Part shown: piece by piece, positions 11,765 through 24,700 of the stretch
How positions within the stretch are numbered: the first letter of the stretch is position 1
Layout: each line of letters starts with the position of its first letter
Assembly (NCBI GenBank): GCA_026874595.1
Contig: CM049316.1
Location: 43,971,695 to 44,035,694, forward strand
Source: Sipunculus nudus
Lineage: Eukaryota; Annelida; Sipuncula; Golfingiida; Sipunculidae
DNA length: 64,000 nucleotides
Reading direction: 5' to 3'
Notes under the pieces: model-generated
The model's database searches: none
Told to the model about the DNA's origin: nothing
What the model saw: only the letters and a program-made list of their open reading frames with translations
Translations under genes and position numbers: made by a program

Positions 11765-12354
11765 TTCGGGACGAAGTGCAAGTCCGAGTATAGGCACTCG
11801 AGTACGAGTACAAGTCCCAGTCCTTCAGGTTCGAGTCCAAGTCCACCCTGTTCGAGTTGGAATCATATAAATCCAAGTCCTATATAGTCTGTTTCATTCC
11901 CTCATATCCACCTGTTTTTTATGTATTTTATTAGTAGCATTTCAAGGGAAACAATTCTAGTAGAAAGTAGAGGATTAAAGGACCTAATTTTCAACATTGG
12001 TAAATAAATACCTACCTTGCACCTTATTTAAGAAACAGAATTATTTGAAAATATGAGATATCAGTCCACATTTTACAACATATCAGACCCACTTATGGCG
12101 GTCAAGGTCATTTGTCACATGCAAAAATTTATCTCCCGGTGAAGTGCTAGTTGGTAACATATTGTCTTTTATGTAATATTCTGTTAATAGTTTGCACATT
12201 TATATAGGTCCACACAGCACATGTAAGAGCCTTTTTTCCCTACTAGACTCAAGAAGGACTGGGCCTCACCTTACCGACGAGTCCGAGTCAAGACCCTTCA
12301 GTCCAAGACCGAGTCCGTAAAAAGTTGAATTGAGTCCAGACTCGATTCCTACAT
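11765..12354 (+). repeat. GAGTCC/AAGTCC-rich dispersed element, copy A
   Basis: Both ends are built from degenerate AAGTCCGAGTCC hexamers: 11776-11880 and 12240-12354. The left part contains GGTTCGAGTCC at about 11826, an exact match to the tRNA B-box consensus. A homologous element with the same order lies at 61880-62290. The middle (about 11930-12175) holds a different repeat, shared with 24970-25370 in inverted orientation, so one may be nested in the other. Confidence 0.5.
11930..12175 (+). repeat. Dispersed repeat, copy 1 of a pair with 25140-25370
   Basis: It contains AAGGGAAACAATTCTAGTAG, ACCTAATTTTCAACA, then ACAACATATCAGACCCACTT followed by ATGGCGGTCAAGGTCAT. The complement of 25140-25370 shows the same blocks in the same order at the same spacing. 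No ORF survives here. Confidence 0.65.
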
Positions 12355-12888
12355 CGCTTCTGGTTATGGTAAATGGTAAATGTGAATGGTAAATATGAAG
12401 TCTTCCGTACTCAATTACACGCACAGATATTGCTTTACCTCCGCCAGGCAATTTTAAAATGATATTGATGACATTTTGTGGAGGGTCAGGGTAAACCCAA
12501 GCAGGAGGTACTCTGGATCACCAAAATATTTTTTTAATTCACAGGATTATATGACATTTTGACACAATGGAACGGGGAGATCGCACCATTCATAGTTATT
12601 AGGGCCAGTCTTTTACAAATGGTCAGGGTACCAAAGCGTGACACTATTAGAAGGACCATGACTTGGGAACCCAGGGAGGAGTGCGAATACAGATCAGTAG
12701 AGTATCCGGGTTTAACGAAGGAATACATACTACATCATGTGACTGACCATATATGATTAAGTGTTTTATTTCATAATAATAAGAAGTGAAACTTTTCGAA
12801 CGTCGCTTGGAAGCAAAAGTATATATTATATATGTAATTCGGTTTACTCTGTCTTTGTTAGTTTATTTCGGGTTTACCTATACTCCAT

Positions 12889-12992
<104 letters not shown>

Positions 12993-13059
12993 ATGGGGCA
13001 CTATTTTGGGTCTTAAATGGTCACCTTAACCCCCATTTTGAGGCCACCAAGTAAAGAGT

Positions 13060-13300
13060 AAATACGTCAAGGACCGGAGTAGCCAATGGTTTAGCGCATT
13101 TTAACCACTATTACTAGTAAAGGGCATCCGGTAAAAGGATCAGTGCAATATATCAAAGAACGGTAAATGACGCTTAGCCGGGGGCAAGGTTGTGAGTTCT
13201 ACAGTTTCTGTAGTTATTCTCCGGTTTGCCGTTAGGCTTATTCATTAGGTGTAAACCTTCGATTCCAATAGATCATTTGCCAAAGAAGATTTTCACATAT
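13060..13300 (+). repeat. Possible degraded tRNA-derived SINE
   Basis: TAGCCAATGGTTTAGCGC at about 13079 resembles a tRNA D-arm/A box, and GGTTGTGAGTTCTACAG near 13189 resembles a damaged B box. The spacing is too long, implying an insertion or a chance match. Nothing further was recognised up to 14189. Confidence 0.22.
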
Positions 13301-14189
13301 TGAATCACTAATTGATACAACTGCTTTGAAGCCTATATGTTTATGAGGTAAAATTGATACGCGATGAGATTTGTCCGTTCGTTATTTCATTTGTTTTCGT
13401 ATGCATTTTTCCCTATTATCAAAATGTTTGACTTTAGAAACATTTCTTGACATCCAGTGACGAAACAAAAACCATTCTAAAAATCACATAAAACTTGCCT
13501 ACATAACGCATCCTTAAAAAAGGTTAAGATTTTTATACTTTACTTATGTAAAGATTCGAAATACCGTGCTAGTCTGTTACTTAAAAAAGCAATGTAAACG
13601 GTTGACACCATTTTAAAAAGACTAGCTTTGTGTTGGTTCTTGTACACAAACTTTCGGGTGCTCGACCCCCTGTGTCAGGTGTGAGAGCAGCTGTTCCCAG
13701 TGTCAACCATTCACCTTACTTTTTATACTTAGCTTATGATTAAGTCAAAGATTTGAAAGAATCCCTTTAAGAAAAAAAAAAACTTTTGTAAGTGTCAATA
13801 GGGTGCCGGCATTTATCATACATAATGTTTCACAGTTAAAATTTATCACGAAACTCGAAAAATGTTTGAAATAAATTATCTTTTGCCTAGTAGATGCTCA
13901 CGTAGCACCTAGCAGTGGTCGATTAACAGGATTCAGAATGAATGAAAAATTTGCATCCGAATCGATACATGCCTGCGCTATGGGAGCACAAGTTTCAAAA
14001 ACGCCCTAAGAATACAGTGGACACTGTCATTCCGAGGTAATTGGCGCTCGAGCTTGACCTGAACAGGTAGCCGGGCCACACTAATGAGGCAGGACCTTCT
14101 GTGCATTCACTTATTTTTGGCCCATATTCCCAGGTTCATTCGTGCATATATGACCGTACATTTGTGAATATTCCTTGATGATGCTCCAG

Positions 14190-14820
14190 AATCTGGAGAA
14201 GTACTGGATGAACACCATTATCTTATTAAGAATTTTACTTTTACCTGTGATGTTCATCAGTATAACACCCGTTTATCAGTAAATTCCCATGTTAATCATC
14301 CGAAACCACGCACAAAAATCCTAAAAACCTCATCTTTTTACAAAACAAAAAATGCCAACAATGTAAAGAGCTTTAAAAGGCTGGCGCGCACGTTTCCTTG
14401 CATATAACACCAAGGTAGGATACCTTTCATTTTCTACTTGTAGAGCTAAATAATAATTATAATTGAACGTCATCTAAATTTTCATTACCGTACTTATGCG
14501 CATCTTATGTAGACTTTTATATATTCATTTCATTTATATTGTAAACAATTTCGCTTAATTTGTATTTTAACTTCGTTTTATGTATTTAGCAACTCTGTTG
14601 CATACTTTTCATAACAAAACTCGACCACATATACTTCAACTTTAGCTGTGTTTTCGTCACCGCGTGTTCTGTGTTTGTATGATATAACTTTAGTTTATGG
14701 ACTTATTGAATTTTGTATATTATTGTGATGTACCTATGTATTACAGGACCCTTCTGTGAACAGAATTTTAGTCTGATAAAGGCTACCCTGAAAGATGTTG
14801 TAATAAATAAATAAATAAAT
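14190..14820 (+). mobile_element. 5'-truncated LINE insertion with 3' tail
   Basis: The 5' part encodes the reverse transcriptase C-terminus, read in one frame as FTCDVHQYNTRLSVNS...PKPRTKILKTSSFYK, then KNANNVKSFKRLARTFPCI and a stop near 14408. About fourteen codons present in the 3793-4020 copy (the LWNRI-SDSL part) are deleted in frame. A roughly 340-bp AT-rich 3' untranslated region follows and ends in GGACCCTTCTGTGAACAG...CTACCCTGAAAG and an (AATA)n tail at 14801-14820. This is classic target-primed insertion structure for a jockey/CR1-like LINE. The clade was not determined. Confidence 0.7.
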
Positions 14821-15204
14821 TCGCGGAATGTTCTGAAAATTTCATGAGATTCCGTTCATGATTGCGTGAGTTATGTATGAACAAACACATACACAAACGC
14901 ACACACGAACGGGAACGAACGTACACCCTCCTGCGTAAGAGTGTTAATGGACTAGGAAACATTGAAACAATGGTTAGGAATATAAGTAACACAAACCTTG
15001 AATAAGATGATATAAAATTTGGCACATACTTCTTGGCTCAGGAGAATTATCTTATCAAATACCAGTCGTAAAGGCTAGGTAAAGGTAACTTTTATGATCA
15101 CGATGATTGACAGCACAGTGTAGAAGCATAAAAAAAACGACACACGACGGCTTAACAATGAATTCAAAACAAAGAACAGATATATTTAACACAATGCTTC
15201 TCAA

Positions 15205-15480
15205 GGAAATGGACGAAACTTGAAACAGGCCAGCTCAGATAAACAGTAGGACATAAAACTCTGGCAAATGTCACATTACGAGGATTCGAAAACTTTTACA
15301 CAAGACTGCTTAACTGTGAAAAGGACAGAACAATTTTCCACAGGGCTAGAGAATACGCAAATAAGCGTGAAAAGAAACTTTAATACAGGAGAGCTAATCT
15401 CCGGGGGAAGATGATAAATCTGTTTAAAATTAGGGAGCACGTGTGAAATTTGATACAGAGCAGCCAAGGTTTGTTAATTG
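15205..15480. repeat. Degenerate short tandem array, unit about 40 bp
   Basis: Segments starting near 15217, 15289, 15331, 15377 and 15446 each read roughly AAACTTT-ACACAGG-nAGC-A. Similar pieces (CACTTCCACAAGAACTGACAGG, TATTTCCACATGAGCTTTCTG) recur at 16300-16370 beyond the SINEs, as if the SINEs landed in an older array. The divergence is high. Confidence 0.3.
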
Positions 15481-15574
15481 TGTTTGTTGATAGCTTAGCA
15501 AATGAACTTAACAGGAATGTTTGAAAAACGATGTATCACGAATTTAAAAGGATACGTAACGAGGATTTGCATCG

Positions 15575-15915
15575 GATTCTGTGGCCTAGGGTAGAGCACA
15601 GGGCACAAAGCAAGGAGATCGTGAGTTCGAATCTCAACCAAGGCGAGGGATTTTTCACGGTCGGCCCCTAACCAGGGTGAGCGCTCTGCAGGCTTAATGG
15701 GGAGACTGTGTCCAAAAGTCGTGTTTCACTAACAAACGAGTGCGTCTTTCGGGGATTCCTCGGTGTGATACCCAGTAATGGCGATGACACACACCCAGGA
15801 CCTGCAGGAGTGATTCATCGAACCTAGTTGACACCATAATTATTGTGTGTAAGCCCCTGTCATGTAGTCCGAAACCGGACTTGTTAAGTAAGCATAAAAA
15901 TTGGAGGCGCTCCCC
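15575..15915 (+). mobile_element. tRNA-derived SINE, near full length
   Basis: An A box (TGGCCTAGGGTAGAGCA, from 15582) and a B box (GAGTTCGAATCTC, 15623-15635) form a tRNA-like head at tRNA-like spacing. The body has TTTTTCACGGTCGG, TGTTTCACTAACAAACGAGT and CCTCGGTGTGATACCC. The 3' end runs through TTGTTAAGTAAGCAT to a poly-A/C tail at about 15915. The head identifies a pol III-transcribed SINE. The body family is not named. Confidence 0.75.
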
Positions 15916-15959
15916 CCCAAAAAAAAAATTGAAATAAACATAAAAAATTCAAAGAATTA

Positions 15960-16285
15960 GGGAGTTCAACTCTCAGTAGAGGACCGGTGAGATTTTTCAG
16001 GTCGGCAACCACCAAAGATACAGGCCCAACGGTTATGTTTCACTTACAAACGAGTGCGCTTTTCGTGGGTATCTCGGTGTTTTGGCTCTGAAAGAGAGTT
16101 GGTTACAAACAATTTCAAGTACCTTAAGGTGCTTAACACCGTGCCTGGCTGGCGCTATATGATAATCGTTTGCTAATGATTTGTTACGCAGACCGAAAAT
16201 GCAATGGAATTTCAGATGTTCATAGTATTTAGTAATTCCTGCCTAGCCCGCGTTACAAAAACGGAGGCGGTTACCTCCGCCATTT
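15960..16285 (+). mobile_element. Second, 5'-truncated copy of the same SINE
   Basis: It starts inside the B box (GAGTTCAACTCTCAG) and keeps the body blocks GATTTTTCAGGTCGG, TGTTTCACTTACAAACGAGT and TATCTCGGTGT, then diverges. It ends near GGAGGCGGTTACCTCCGCC, itself a short hairpin. Same orientation as its neighbour, 45 bp away. Confidence 0.6.
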
Positions 16286-16579
16286 AATTTAATATATAAA
16301 ACACTTCCACAAGAACTGACAGGATCAAGATCTGAGAATATTTCCACATGAGCTTTCTGCGTGTATCCTCAAACCGGCAATAGTTCACAGAAGGATCAGT
16401 TGTTTAAAAGTAAACAGAATGATGAAAATTTCCCAAATGTAAAATATTATCCGTAACAGCATTAAAAATGGTGATTTATATGAAACATTTGCAACCGAGG
16501 ACTGAAAACAAATGCATGAAAGCAAGTAACTGACAAACACTTTAATATATCAAGAACAGATAGAAAATGTCACAAAGGT

Positions 16580-18500
16580 GTAACAACACGACATTATTTT
16601 TATACTTGTTTCTCTTTGGAGAGAATAATTGCAGATATCCAGGCGTCAAGAGGCAGCCTTAAATGTCACCAGAGCAATGATCATACACAAAGTGTAGCTA
16701 GCAAATTATTTACAAAGCTGGAGTTTGGATTTAGGTTCACAAGCCAGTGGTAAAACGACCGAACTCCCGTCCGGTATCTAGTCTCTGTGATGCGGTTAAC
16801 AGTGTCAGTACAAATGCTATAGACCTTCTCAATGGCGGAGGTCTCAGAGCAGTCATATCTACAACAATCCCAGCATTTCTGTCACTGACAAATTTTGTTA
16901 TTTAACAGACCCATCCTCTGGACCTGGACAAGATAATTTGGATAATTCCAGCGCGGGCCCGACTGCAATCCACAGTTTGATACTACACAGTTATGTGTTC
17001 TAAATTGCCCAACCTACTGGTCCGCCAATCAAATTGGTTTCCGCTTCCTCCGATAGTTTTGCTGTCTTGTTTATTTGGTACCTCTCCATTGATTCGGGTT
17101 GTCATCCACTTTATTTCTGGAATTTGCAGCTGTCTCGGCGGGAATTTTTAGGAAGCAGACGACATTAACATAAAAGTTTACAGCCCTGTACAGGGGTTAC
17201 TGATCTATAATGGAAAATAAAGTGTCTCCTTCTGTGATTTTCACTTCATTGAAGAACCATTTATGTTCACGCGGGCTGTCTGGAATTCCAAGATTGCTTT
17301 GTGAATCCAATGTTGATCAAAAGATTATATTTCCATTTAACCTCTGAAAAATTACTAAAGTGACATGTAACAGTGCCTATTTGATGACACATCAAGTTGT
17401 GTTTTACTTGTTTATTCCATTGTTAAATAATTTATATCTTTCAATGTTCAAAGCAAAGCCCAAAATTGTTAAAATACAGGAAGTTTACTCTTAAAAAAAA
17501 CAGAGGTTGATACGCTGAGAAGCATATGCTTAAATAATTCTTTCTTCAAATTATTCATTTACAACTTAAAAACCAGCCAGTCTCTCTTTACCTGGACTGC
17601 TCGCATTAAGTATGGAGTGAGAAGACGTCCTTGTGTCGTTCAATACTTATGCACCTTGGACATCAGGTATTATCGGACCTAAAAATCTCATCGAGCTTTT
17701 CTGCCGGTTTTATTTTGCAGGTTGAGTTCTCTGATTCTGTTTTTGGTTATTAAAGGTAACTTTCCCGGCTGCACCCAGTTGGAACATTAAGTCCGTTGCC
17801 ATTGGTAACCCGTAGCCGCCTGACTGCGTTATGAGCGACCTGGTCGGTGGGTATTTCGCTGTACATGTGTGTTTTTGGTTCCTGGCGTCTCCCTGAAGTA
17901 TAAAATAAATAAATAAGCAAACAGATTTATTTTGGCTTTATACCATTAGGAACCTAGAAAGTTATTAAAATACGTTTCATAGAATAATATTTCCCATTAA
18001 TGTTCCCAGAGGTTTCCTTTTTACTTGAGTTATTCCTCTCTAATTTTATTACAATTCTAAAAATGAAATTCACAAAATAAAGGATATAAACAGGCAATAT
18101 CTGTAGAAACCCCAAGGGACACGTGAAAGATGTAAGAGTGAAGAGCATGTTTTTTTGTTGTTAAAAAACTGACAACAGCTTTGTCTTATATCAACAGGCT
18201 TCAATTTGTAAAAGGGAAGATGGAAGAATACACATTTTCACCTGGGAAGTTATCTCCTAATTAAAGTTCTACTGTTCATATAGGATGCCAAATGATAAAA
18301 TAACCCAGAAAACCAGACAATTAACTGTCACAGGGTGACATAATTTGATTCTTGGCCTAATGCGTTCATAGGTGTAACATGTCCTGAACAATATGCTCAA
18401 GTGTAATGCGTTATGAGTCATCACGAAGGGAATAAACAGAAGATGAGTAAAATTTCAGTCAAGAAGGGCCATGTTTGCCAGAGCAACTGACTATAGTATT
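16580..18500. other. No gene recognised
   Basis: AT-rich sequence. A segment ending AAAATAAATAAATAAGCAA at about 17902-17922 may be a LINE or SINE tail. Otherwise nothing was recognised. Confidence 0.4.
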
Positions 18501-18550
18501 GAGGGATAGGACCAGTGGTCAAGGCGTTGGACTTAGGAGCAGACAGTCAC

Positions 18551-19226
18551 GGTGTAAAGACTAAGGTTACCCCCATTTCAGGTTAACCCCCGGCAATCTG
18601 AAACTAATTTCAGATTACCCCCGGTAGTCAGGGGCGGATCCAGGATTTAGGAAAAGGGGGGTCCAACCCAGGGGGACAAATGTGAACCCTAAAAAAAGGT
18701 CCTCAGGTCTGAAAAAGGGGGGGTCCAGGCGGCAAAATTTTGTCTGAAGCCCTTAAAAAAACGTTGTTTCTGGTGAAAAAGGGGGGGGGGGGGGTCCGGA
18801 CCCCCTGGACCCCCCCCCCACTGGATCCGCTTCTGGTAATATAGGCCGAATGTAAATCCAGGTTACCCCTGCACTGTTCAGATTACCCCTTTGCTGATTT
18901 AACTAAATAGTAAATTCTTATTCTTTAAGTTCAAGGTATTTAATTTATATAAATCATCATAAAACTGGAATCAATCTATGAAAAATAAAGTTGTCGAAAA
19001 ATGTTGTTTATTTTGTTAATTATACTTCTGTAGACTCATACTATTCATTAAAGCCTATGACACATTACATGCAAACCTATAATTTGAGAACCCCGAAGAA
19101 AGAAATTATAAGGAAATAAAAACTATTTTGAGAAGGTAATATAAAACCGAAGAGGATAGTCTGAAATTGATTTTAAGATCCCCCCTCCGATAATCTGAAG
19201 CGGAGGATATCTGAAATCACTACACC
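18551..19226 (+). mobile_element. GGTGTAA-family inverted-repeat element, full copy
   Basis: The left end is GGTGTAAAGACTAAGGTTAC and the right end, complemented, is GGTGTAGTGATTTCAGATA. Inside the ends are blocks of CAGATTACCCC/GGTAATCTGAA character, the family signature. The core is AT-rich and non-coding. A second element (18629-18835) is nested inside. No target-site duplication was identified. Confidence 0.55.
18629..18835 (+). mobile_element. MITE-like element with CAGGGGCGGATCCAG ends
   Basis: The left end CAGGGGCGGATCCAG faces the right end CTGGATCCGCTTCTG, a 15-bp terminal inverted repeat with two mismatches. It is flanked by GTAGT and GTAAT, an imperfect 5-bp duplication. The inside is G-rich with a G/C-run hairpin near 18780-18820. 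Fragments of the same end occur at 32440-32503, 34410-34430, 45636-45655 and 48476-48500. Confidence 0.6.
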
Positions 19227-19578
19227 TGGTATGAACCTCCGAACCAGAGAATCAAAGGTAATATCGGGTAATCTATATAAATTCGCTTCGATGTCTTATC
19301 GACAGGTTATGACTTCTGAAATATACCTGGTCCCCGTACATCAGGAACCTTACGCCCAGATGGGTTAATATATAATTATATGTCATTTTTATCGTATTGA
19401 TGCCTTAATCTTCAATCAAAAGACTGTACTACCCATAGGCCATGGACTTATCCATGTATAAGTATTGAATGAGGTATCTAGATTGGATATAGATGACATA
19501 GGGCCGTTTAAATTAAATATATAACGCGCCGGAAAAAACTCCCCATTATTGGCGCCTCTCCTTCAAACCTGTACTCAC

Positions 19579-19625
19579 TATACTCATCAGCAATACAACA
19601 TTATGTTGTATTGCTGATGAGTATA
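19579..19625. repeat. Near-perfect 47-bp palindrome
   Basis: Two 23-bp arms (TATACTCATCAGCAATACAA... and its exact complement) are separated by a single T at 19602. Weaker complementarity continues outward for about ten more bases on each side (GTACTCAC against GAGTATCACC). With a 1-nt spacer it would form a cruciform rather than a looped hairpin. Confidence 0.9.
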
Positions 19626-21205
19626 TGGAGTATCACCATACCAATAATATGCTATAATTATTCATTATTGACACTGTGAACATGGTGAAATAATAATTTT
19701 TAATCAGCACAAAAACTCCACAAGTAGCATAGAAAATCACTGGATACATTGTTAGAAAATAAAATATAATGAACCCTAAAGTAACTGTCAAAGGTTTTTG
19801 CTCGTTTCTTTATCTCATGTGTAATATTCAGTTAACCTGATTCATAAAATACAACCGCAAAAAGCCCTCTCTTTAGTTTGAATATGGACCAATAAAAATA
19901 GAGATTCATTTATAATTTTCTAATTTTACTTTTTTTTTACTGTTGATAATGGATTTATCTTGTGAAAAACTAGGCTTATTTAGACCTCGTAGCCCCGGGT
20001 TATTGTCAATTTTACCTATGGGGAAAACGGCCACTGAGCAGATGATCGAGAAATTGAAATAGAAAAGACAACCTTGCCAAGGCCAGACGAATCAATCTTA
20101 AGTTCAGATATTCAAAACCGAACCATTTGAGGCAGCGGTATTGTGGAATCTCTGTGGAATAGTTCATACATCAGATTCAGAGAAAAAAGTAAGGGTGCAA
20201 GCTCCTCCGTTAGGACGAAACGAGGATTTAGAGTTGATATATATCACCATGCCATCTCTCCAATGATACACTTGCCATTAAGCGAAAGTACTTATATTTG
20301 AGAATTCCCTAAATATATAATTCCACTGCTCTGAAAGCATACATAAAAGTCCTCCGGTGTCGGAGCAGGGAGGCATGTTCCTAAACTGAACATCGATTTC
20401 AGGAGAGTGTATATATTTTTGATGTTATTTTAATTGAATTTTTTATCCAATACTTATTTTCTAGTTTCCAATGAATCAATTCAATCTGGTATAACTAATT
20501 AAAAGATCTAGGAAAAAGCGCATGTAATTTTAGTTTAGTAATGGACACATGATCGATGGCGAAAAATAAAAGAAAAAAATATTGTGAACATGTCAGTCTG
20601 CAAAACAGTAATAACTGATATTGATAAAAAACATATCTATATGTTTTGAAAAACAAGTGATTTATTCACAAGTTTCTGCATGAAATATACACTAAATGCA
20701 GTAAATACTGGTAACAAAGTGACAAGGTTTTAACAAACCACATGACTTAATATTTTAGAAAACTTTACCGGATTTTTTTTTACCAGGCAGTTGCTTCAGT
20801 TAATGCAAAATCTTCTATGGCATGTGAATAATATGATAATTTATTGGGATATGGAATCGGTTTGCCTGAAATTTACCAAAGGTCGCAGAAAATGCCACAC
20901 AATTGAATGATAAATATATTCAATGGGGACCAATGAGGCTTAACACTTATATGGCGGTAATGGGAAACGTTAATGTGATATGACATTAAGGCGGCTTAAT
21001 AAATCGTGCGACGCAATATATATGATAAACAGCTGAATTAAATATCAGACAAGCCGAGTGTCGCTTTGTTACTTCGCGTTGGAATTGAATCGGTTTCTTA
21101 TTGGTGTGTAGCGGGTATATTTTGGCTATAGAAACATGGGATTTTAACAACAATCGTTTTCGTGTCATGGTAATATAGCCAATTCTTTTGGGATGAACGT
21201 ACAAG
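19626..21205. other. No gene recognised
   Basis: AT-rich sequence with no family-level ORF, RNA gene or repeat recognised. Confidence 0.4.
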
Positions 21206-21229
21206 GTTAAAACGATGGATGAGGACCAG

Positions 21230-21740
21230 CTTTATTAACATCAGCCTTTGGAACACATTCTTAAAGGGCCCTATTCCCGTATCTGACTTCCATTAATTAC
21301 AGATAATCCCTTGATCCTTTCATAAAAAATAGGAAAAATAAACGCCAACACAGGCTGTTCGTTTTGTGTTTTGGAACATGTATTTAACGTGTGTGTGGGG
21401 GGGGGGGAAGCAAAAACCTAAACACATCTATAATGCGGAAAGCCAGACGAACGAGAGTTTTGCAAATGCCATTTTGCACCTAGTGACCTTTCAATATCCG
21501 CACATAAGCAACGAACCACCTTCGGTAACATGTTTTTTTTCTATTTGCTAACATTGCTGTATGTACCTTGTTTACTAAAAACTTGTAAATAAACAAGCTC
21601 ATACATCCATCACATAGAAATTATTAGAACCTTTCTTAGCAGAAATTATAGCTACAGTTCATTATTAAGTATACGCCGAGTAAACAAGAAATAGCATAAA
21701 TTCTACAGATTAGGCAGGCGAACAGTTAGCTTTAAACCAT
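21230..21740 (+). repeat. Dispersed repeat, copy 1 of a pair with 47510-47890
   Basis: It has TTAAAGGGCCCTATTCCCGT followed by ATCTGAC, and about 300 bp later TTGTTTACTAAAAACTTGTA followed by AATAAACAAGC. The 47510-47890 copy shows both blocks in the same order and orientation. It contains a G11 run near 21396. Confidence 0.5.
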
Positions 21741-24700
21741 AGATATCGCAGCAATATAAATCATAGCCCCTTCAGTTTATGTGTATTATTTGTTGGGTTT
21801 CACGATATTATGCGGTATGGGCCTAAGATTAAGTTCCAAAAGACGGGATATCAGATACATCAATATATGAACATTTTTGTGTTTTATTTACACTTTATTT
21901 AGCTATATTTTGGGCATCTCCATTTTTCTTTATGCGGGTGTTTGCACTTACATCAGTGGTTCTTTTATCCGCGACGTTGTTTGAGTGAAGTAATAGCAGC
22001 TCACGATCTCGACAGTTATGTCCCTAACACAGAATGCAGATCTGTCATCTCTATATGTGTTATATTCCTCAACACCTAATCGCTTGGTCACACTGGTTTC
22101 CATTGTAAAACGGACAAAAGCAGTGGGACTGAATCCATACTTATTGCCCACGTGCCTGGCATTCTAGATGTTCCGTCAATAAAACAAGCTTCATTCACAA
22201 TGCTTCATTTATATGTCGATGAAGCTTGCTTCATCTGCACGCGTTCATAAATAAGAAAACATATAAACCAAATGTTGACACAATGACTTAAATAATGTTA
22301 TTGAGAAAGAAAGAAAAAATATTTGTCCTAAGGTAAATGTTTTCCTCAATATTATGTAGGAAGAAAGATTTTTTTTCCAAGAATAGGTACAAAAGATACA
22401 AGTAGCACTATCTAAAGAAAATGGGTGCAGATAACCAAGGGGAGAGACCATGTGGTGTTATATATCCTTTTTTTTAATTTTTGACTGCATGAGATACTTC
22501 AGAAGATGGACACTTACAGAAAGAATTACTTAGGATTCACCTCTGTTATATTTTAGTGCAGTACGTATATACAGGCAAATTTGCTCCCGACGACACATCT
22601 GGATTCTCATCCAATAAAATATTAAATATTTTTTCTAGTAATCATGTCATGAAACTAACAAACTGGAGTTTTCGATATCATGTTTGTAAGGAAGTAGTGA
22701 TGGTGACAACTCCTTCTGGACTAGGTAACAGTTTCAGATGATTTCCATCAATGCACGGCTCGGTAGGTATTTTATGGGACTGATATGGCCTACCGTGTGA
22801 GTCATGACGCCAATCATTACATAAAACTACATTGCAATAATCATCTACCCCATTGCAAAGACATCGGGCTACGAATGATGAATTAACATTACAGGATATA
22901 TTAATATATTATATAATATATATATATATAAATATTAATGTACAATCAAAAATGTAAATCACATCTCAACGGTGACCGTACGGGAATGCTGCCCCTCAAA
23001 TAACCCCTAGGGGACATGCTTGCATGCAATCAACAAACATACCGGGTTGTTTACAAATATGTTTACTTGTAATTGAGTCTCTTTTCGCACATAATCAATG
23101 CTGTTAACGATACACAAACATATTAACGATTTATATGTTTGATTTTAAATGAAAAAGTATTTGTTGGTCATGAATTGTGGTCTGTTGCACATTTTGGAAT
23201 AACGTTCACTGTCACATAATTAATATTAAATAACTGGTTGGCATAGTGACCATTATTACAATAGTGGTTGCAACAGTGGTCCAAAATGACGAAAATATTT
23301 GTATATTCTTTGACCTTTTTAGTAAGACCTTTGGTGTTGAAAGTTTAGCAACTCTGATATCTCGACGGACTCTCTAATGTCAGAGGGGGAAAACGGTGGT
23401 TAGTTTTCCATGAAGCATCATATGACAGGGGACACAAAGGCTGCGGAAGCCACATAGAACATACTAGCTGTCATCGCTCACTGTCACTTAGGTTAGATCA
23501 AATCAAATTTCTGGGGGACGGAAAACAACAAAATAACGGTACCCAGATTGTCCCAGACGGAGACGCACGGGAAATCTGATATAAATACCTCGGGATTGAT
23601 AATAGCCGTGATAACCCCCAGCGCTGGAAGTATCAGCTTAGGCAGATAAGGACCTAGAGTGCACTCAGACTCATGATAAATGTAAAATATTAAGCAAAAA
23701 AACTACAAACAAATGATCACGGGTTATAAACCCAGGATGGTTGCTACTATATCACCACATAACAGGCCGCACTACAGACAAAATTTCACATTTGGATTTG
23801 GATCGACAGAAAGCGGTATTACATGTCCGTTGAGATGCTGTAGCAAAACTAAAGAGATTTTGAATACGGTTATGGTAGTAAATATCATTATCATTATCAT
23901 ATCATTGCACTTATTGAGCATAGGGGGCCTACATCTATTGAAGATAATAATTAAAATTACTTAATATTTAAATATATTCGTGAGCGGATCACTAACCAGG
24001 GATAAGCATTACGTGCTAGTTGTACCCCATGTTAATCAAATTATTCATGTATTCTATGATGTTATATTATATGGGAATTTCAAAGAATACTTCCAAGCAT
24101 ATGAGATAATTTTGTGTTGAAAGCCAGACACAAGCCACTTCGGGGCAAATGTAATTGTCTTGAGCACACTTCACACGCCGGATCAGCGGCGTGAAGTACC
24201 AGGCCAGTCTGAAACCTGCCACTGTCACGGCAAAGGTTGTCTCATTTCGGTTTCAAAATGAAATTATTATTTTTCCTACTGGACTGCTAACATGGACACT
24301 GTCTGGTAATTTAGGAAGCTAAGTGATGGATTACCACAGGAAATGACTCAGGGATCTACTGTTTGACTGGCAGCTTTCTGTGTTTTTATTCCACTGAAAC
24401 TTCTGTCCTTTGGCTGTCATTTTTATCATCAGTTTCGAATAGGCAGACAGAAAATAATGCACAAATATTTGCTTCGGAAACGAACGTTTTGATTACTTTA
24501 ATCTCGAATCATTTTACAGTTTGTCATTGCAGTGGCTGTCAAAGTGCCAAATAAAACGAAAATCTTCATATATAAGGAATATTGCTGTATGTTTAACATC
24601 CTCCAAATAACTTTGTTGTTAAAATGTTATGGAAAATGTAAATCTAACCAGTTCGATAGGAAAGAAATATAAGAAATTTAATTTTTAAATTTTTATTCGG

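Larger units (their letters stand above)
18507..19245 (+). mobile_element. tRNA-like SINE head split by a 676-bp insertion
   Basis: TAGGACCAGTGGTCAAGGCG at 18507 looks like a tRNA-Leu/Ser-type A-box region and GGTATGAACCTCC at 19228 like a damaged B box. They are 721 bp apart. Removing the GGTGTAA element (18551-19226) brings the two box starts to 45 bp apart, close to the tRNA norm of about 44. The simplest reading is an element inserted into an older SINE head. Alternatively the tRNA-like flank belongs to the inserted family, since 37060-37102 also looks vaguely similar. Confidence 0.4.

Noticed and set aside
22556-22741. ORF beginning QYVYTGKF, like the end of a BTB domain
   Set aside because: The resemblance covers about eight residues and the following sequence does not continue the domain.
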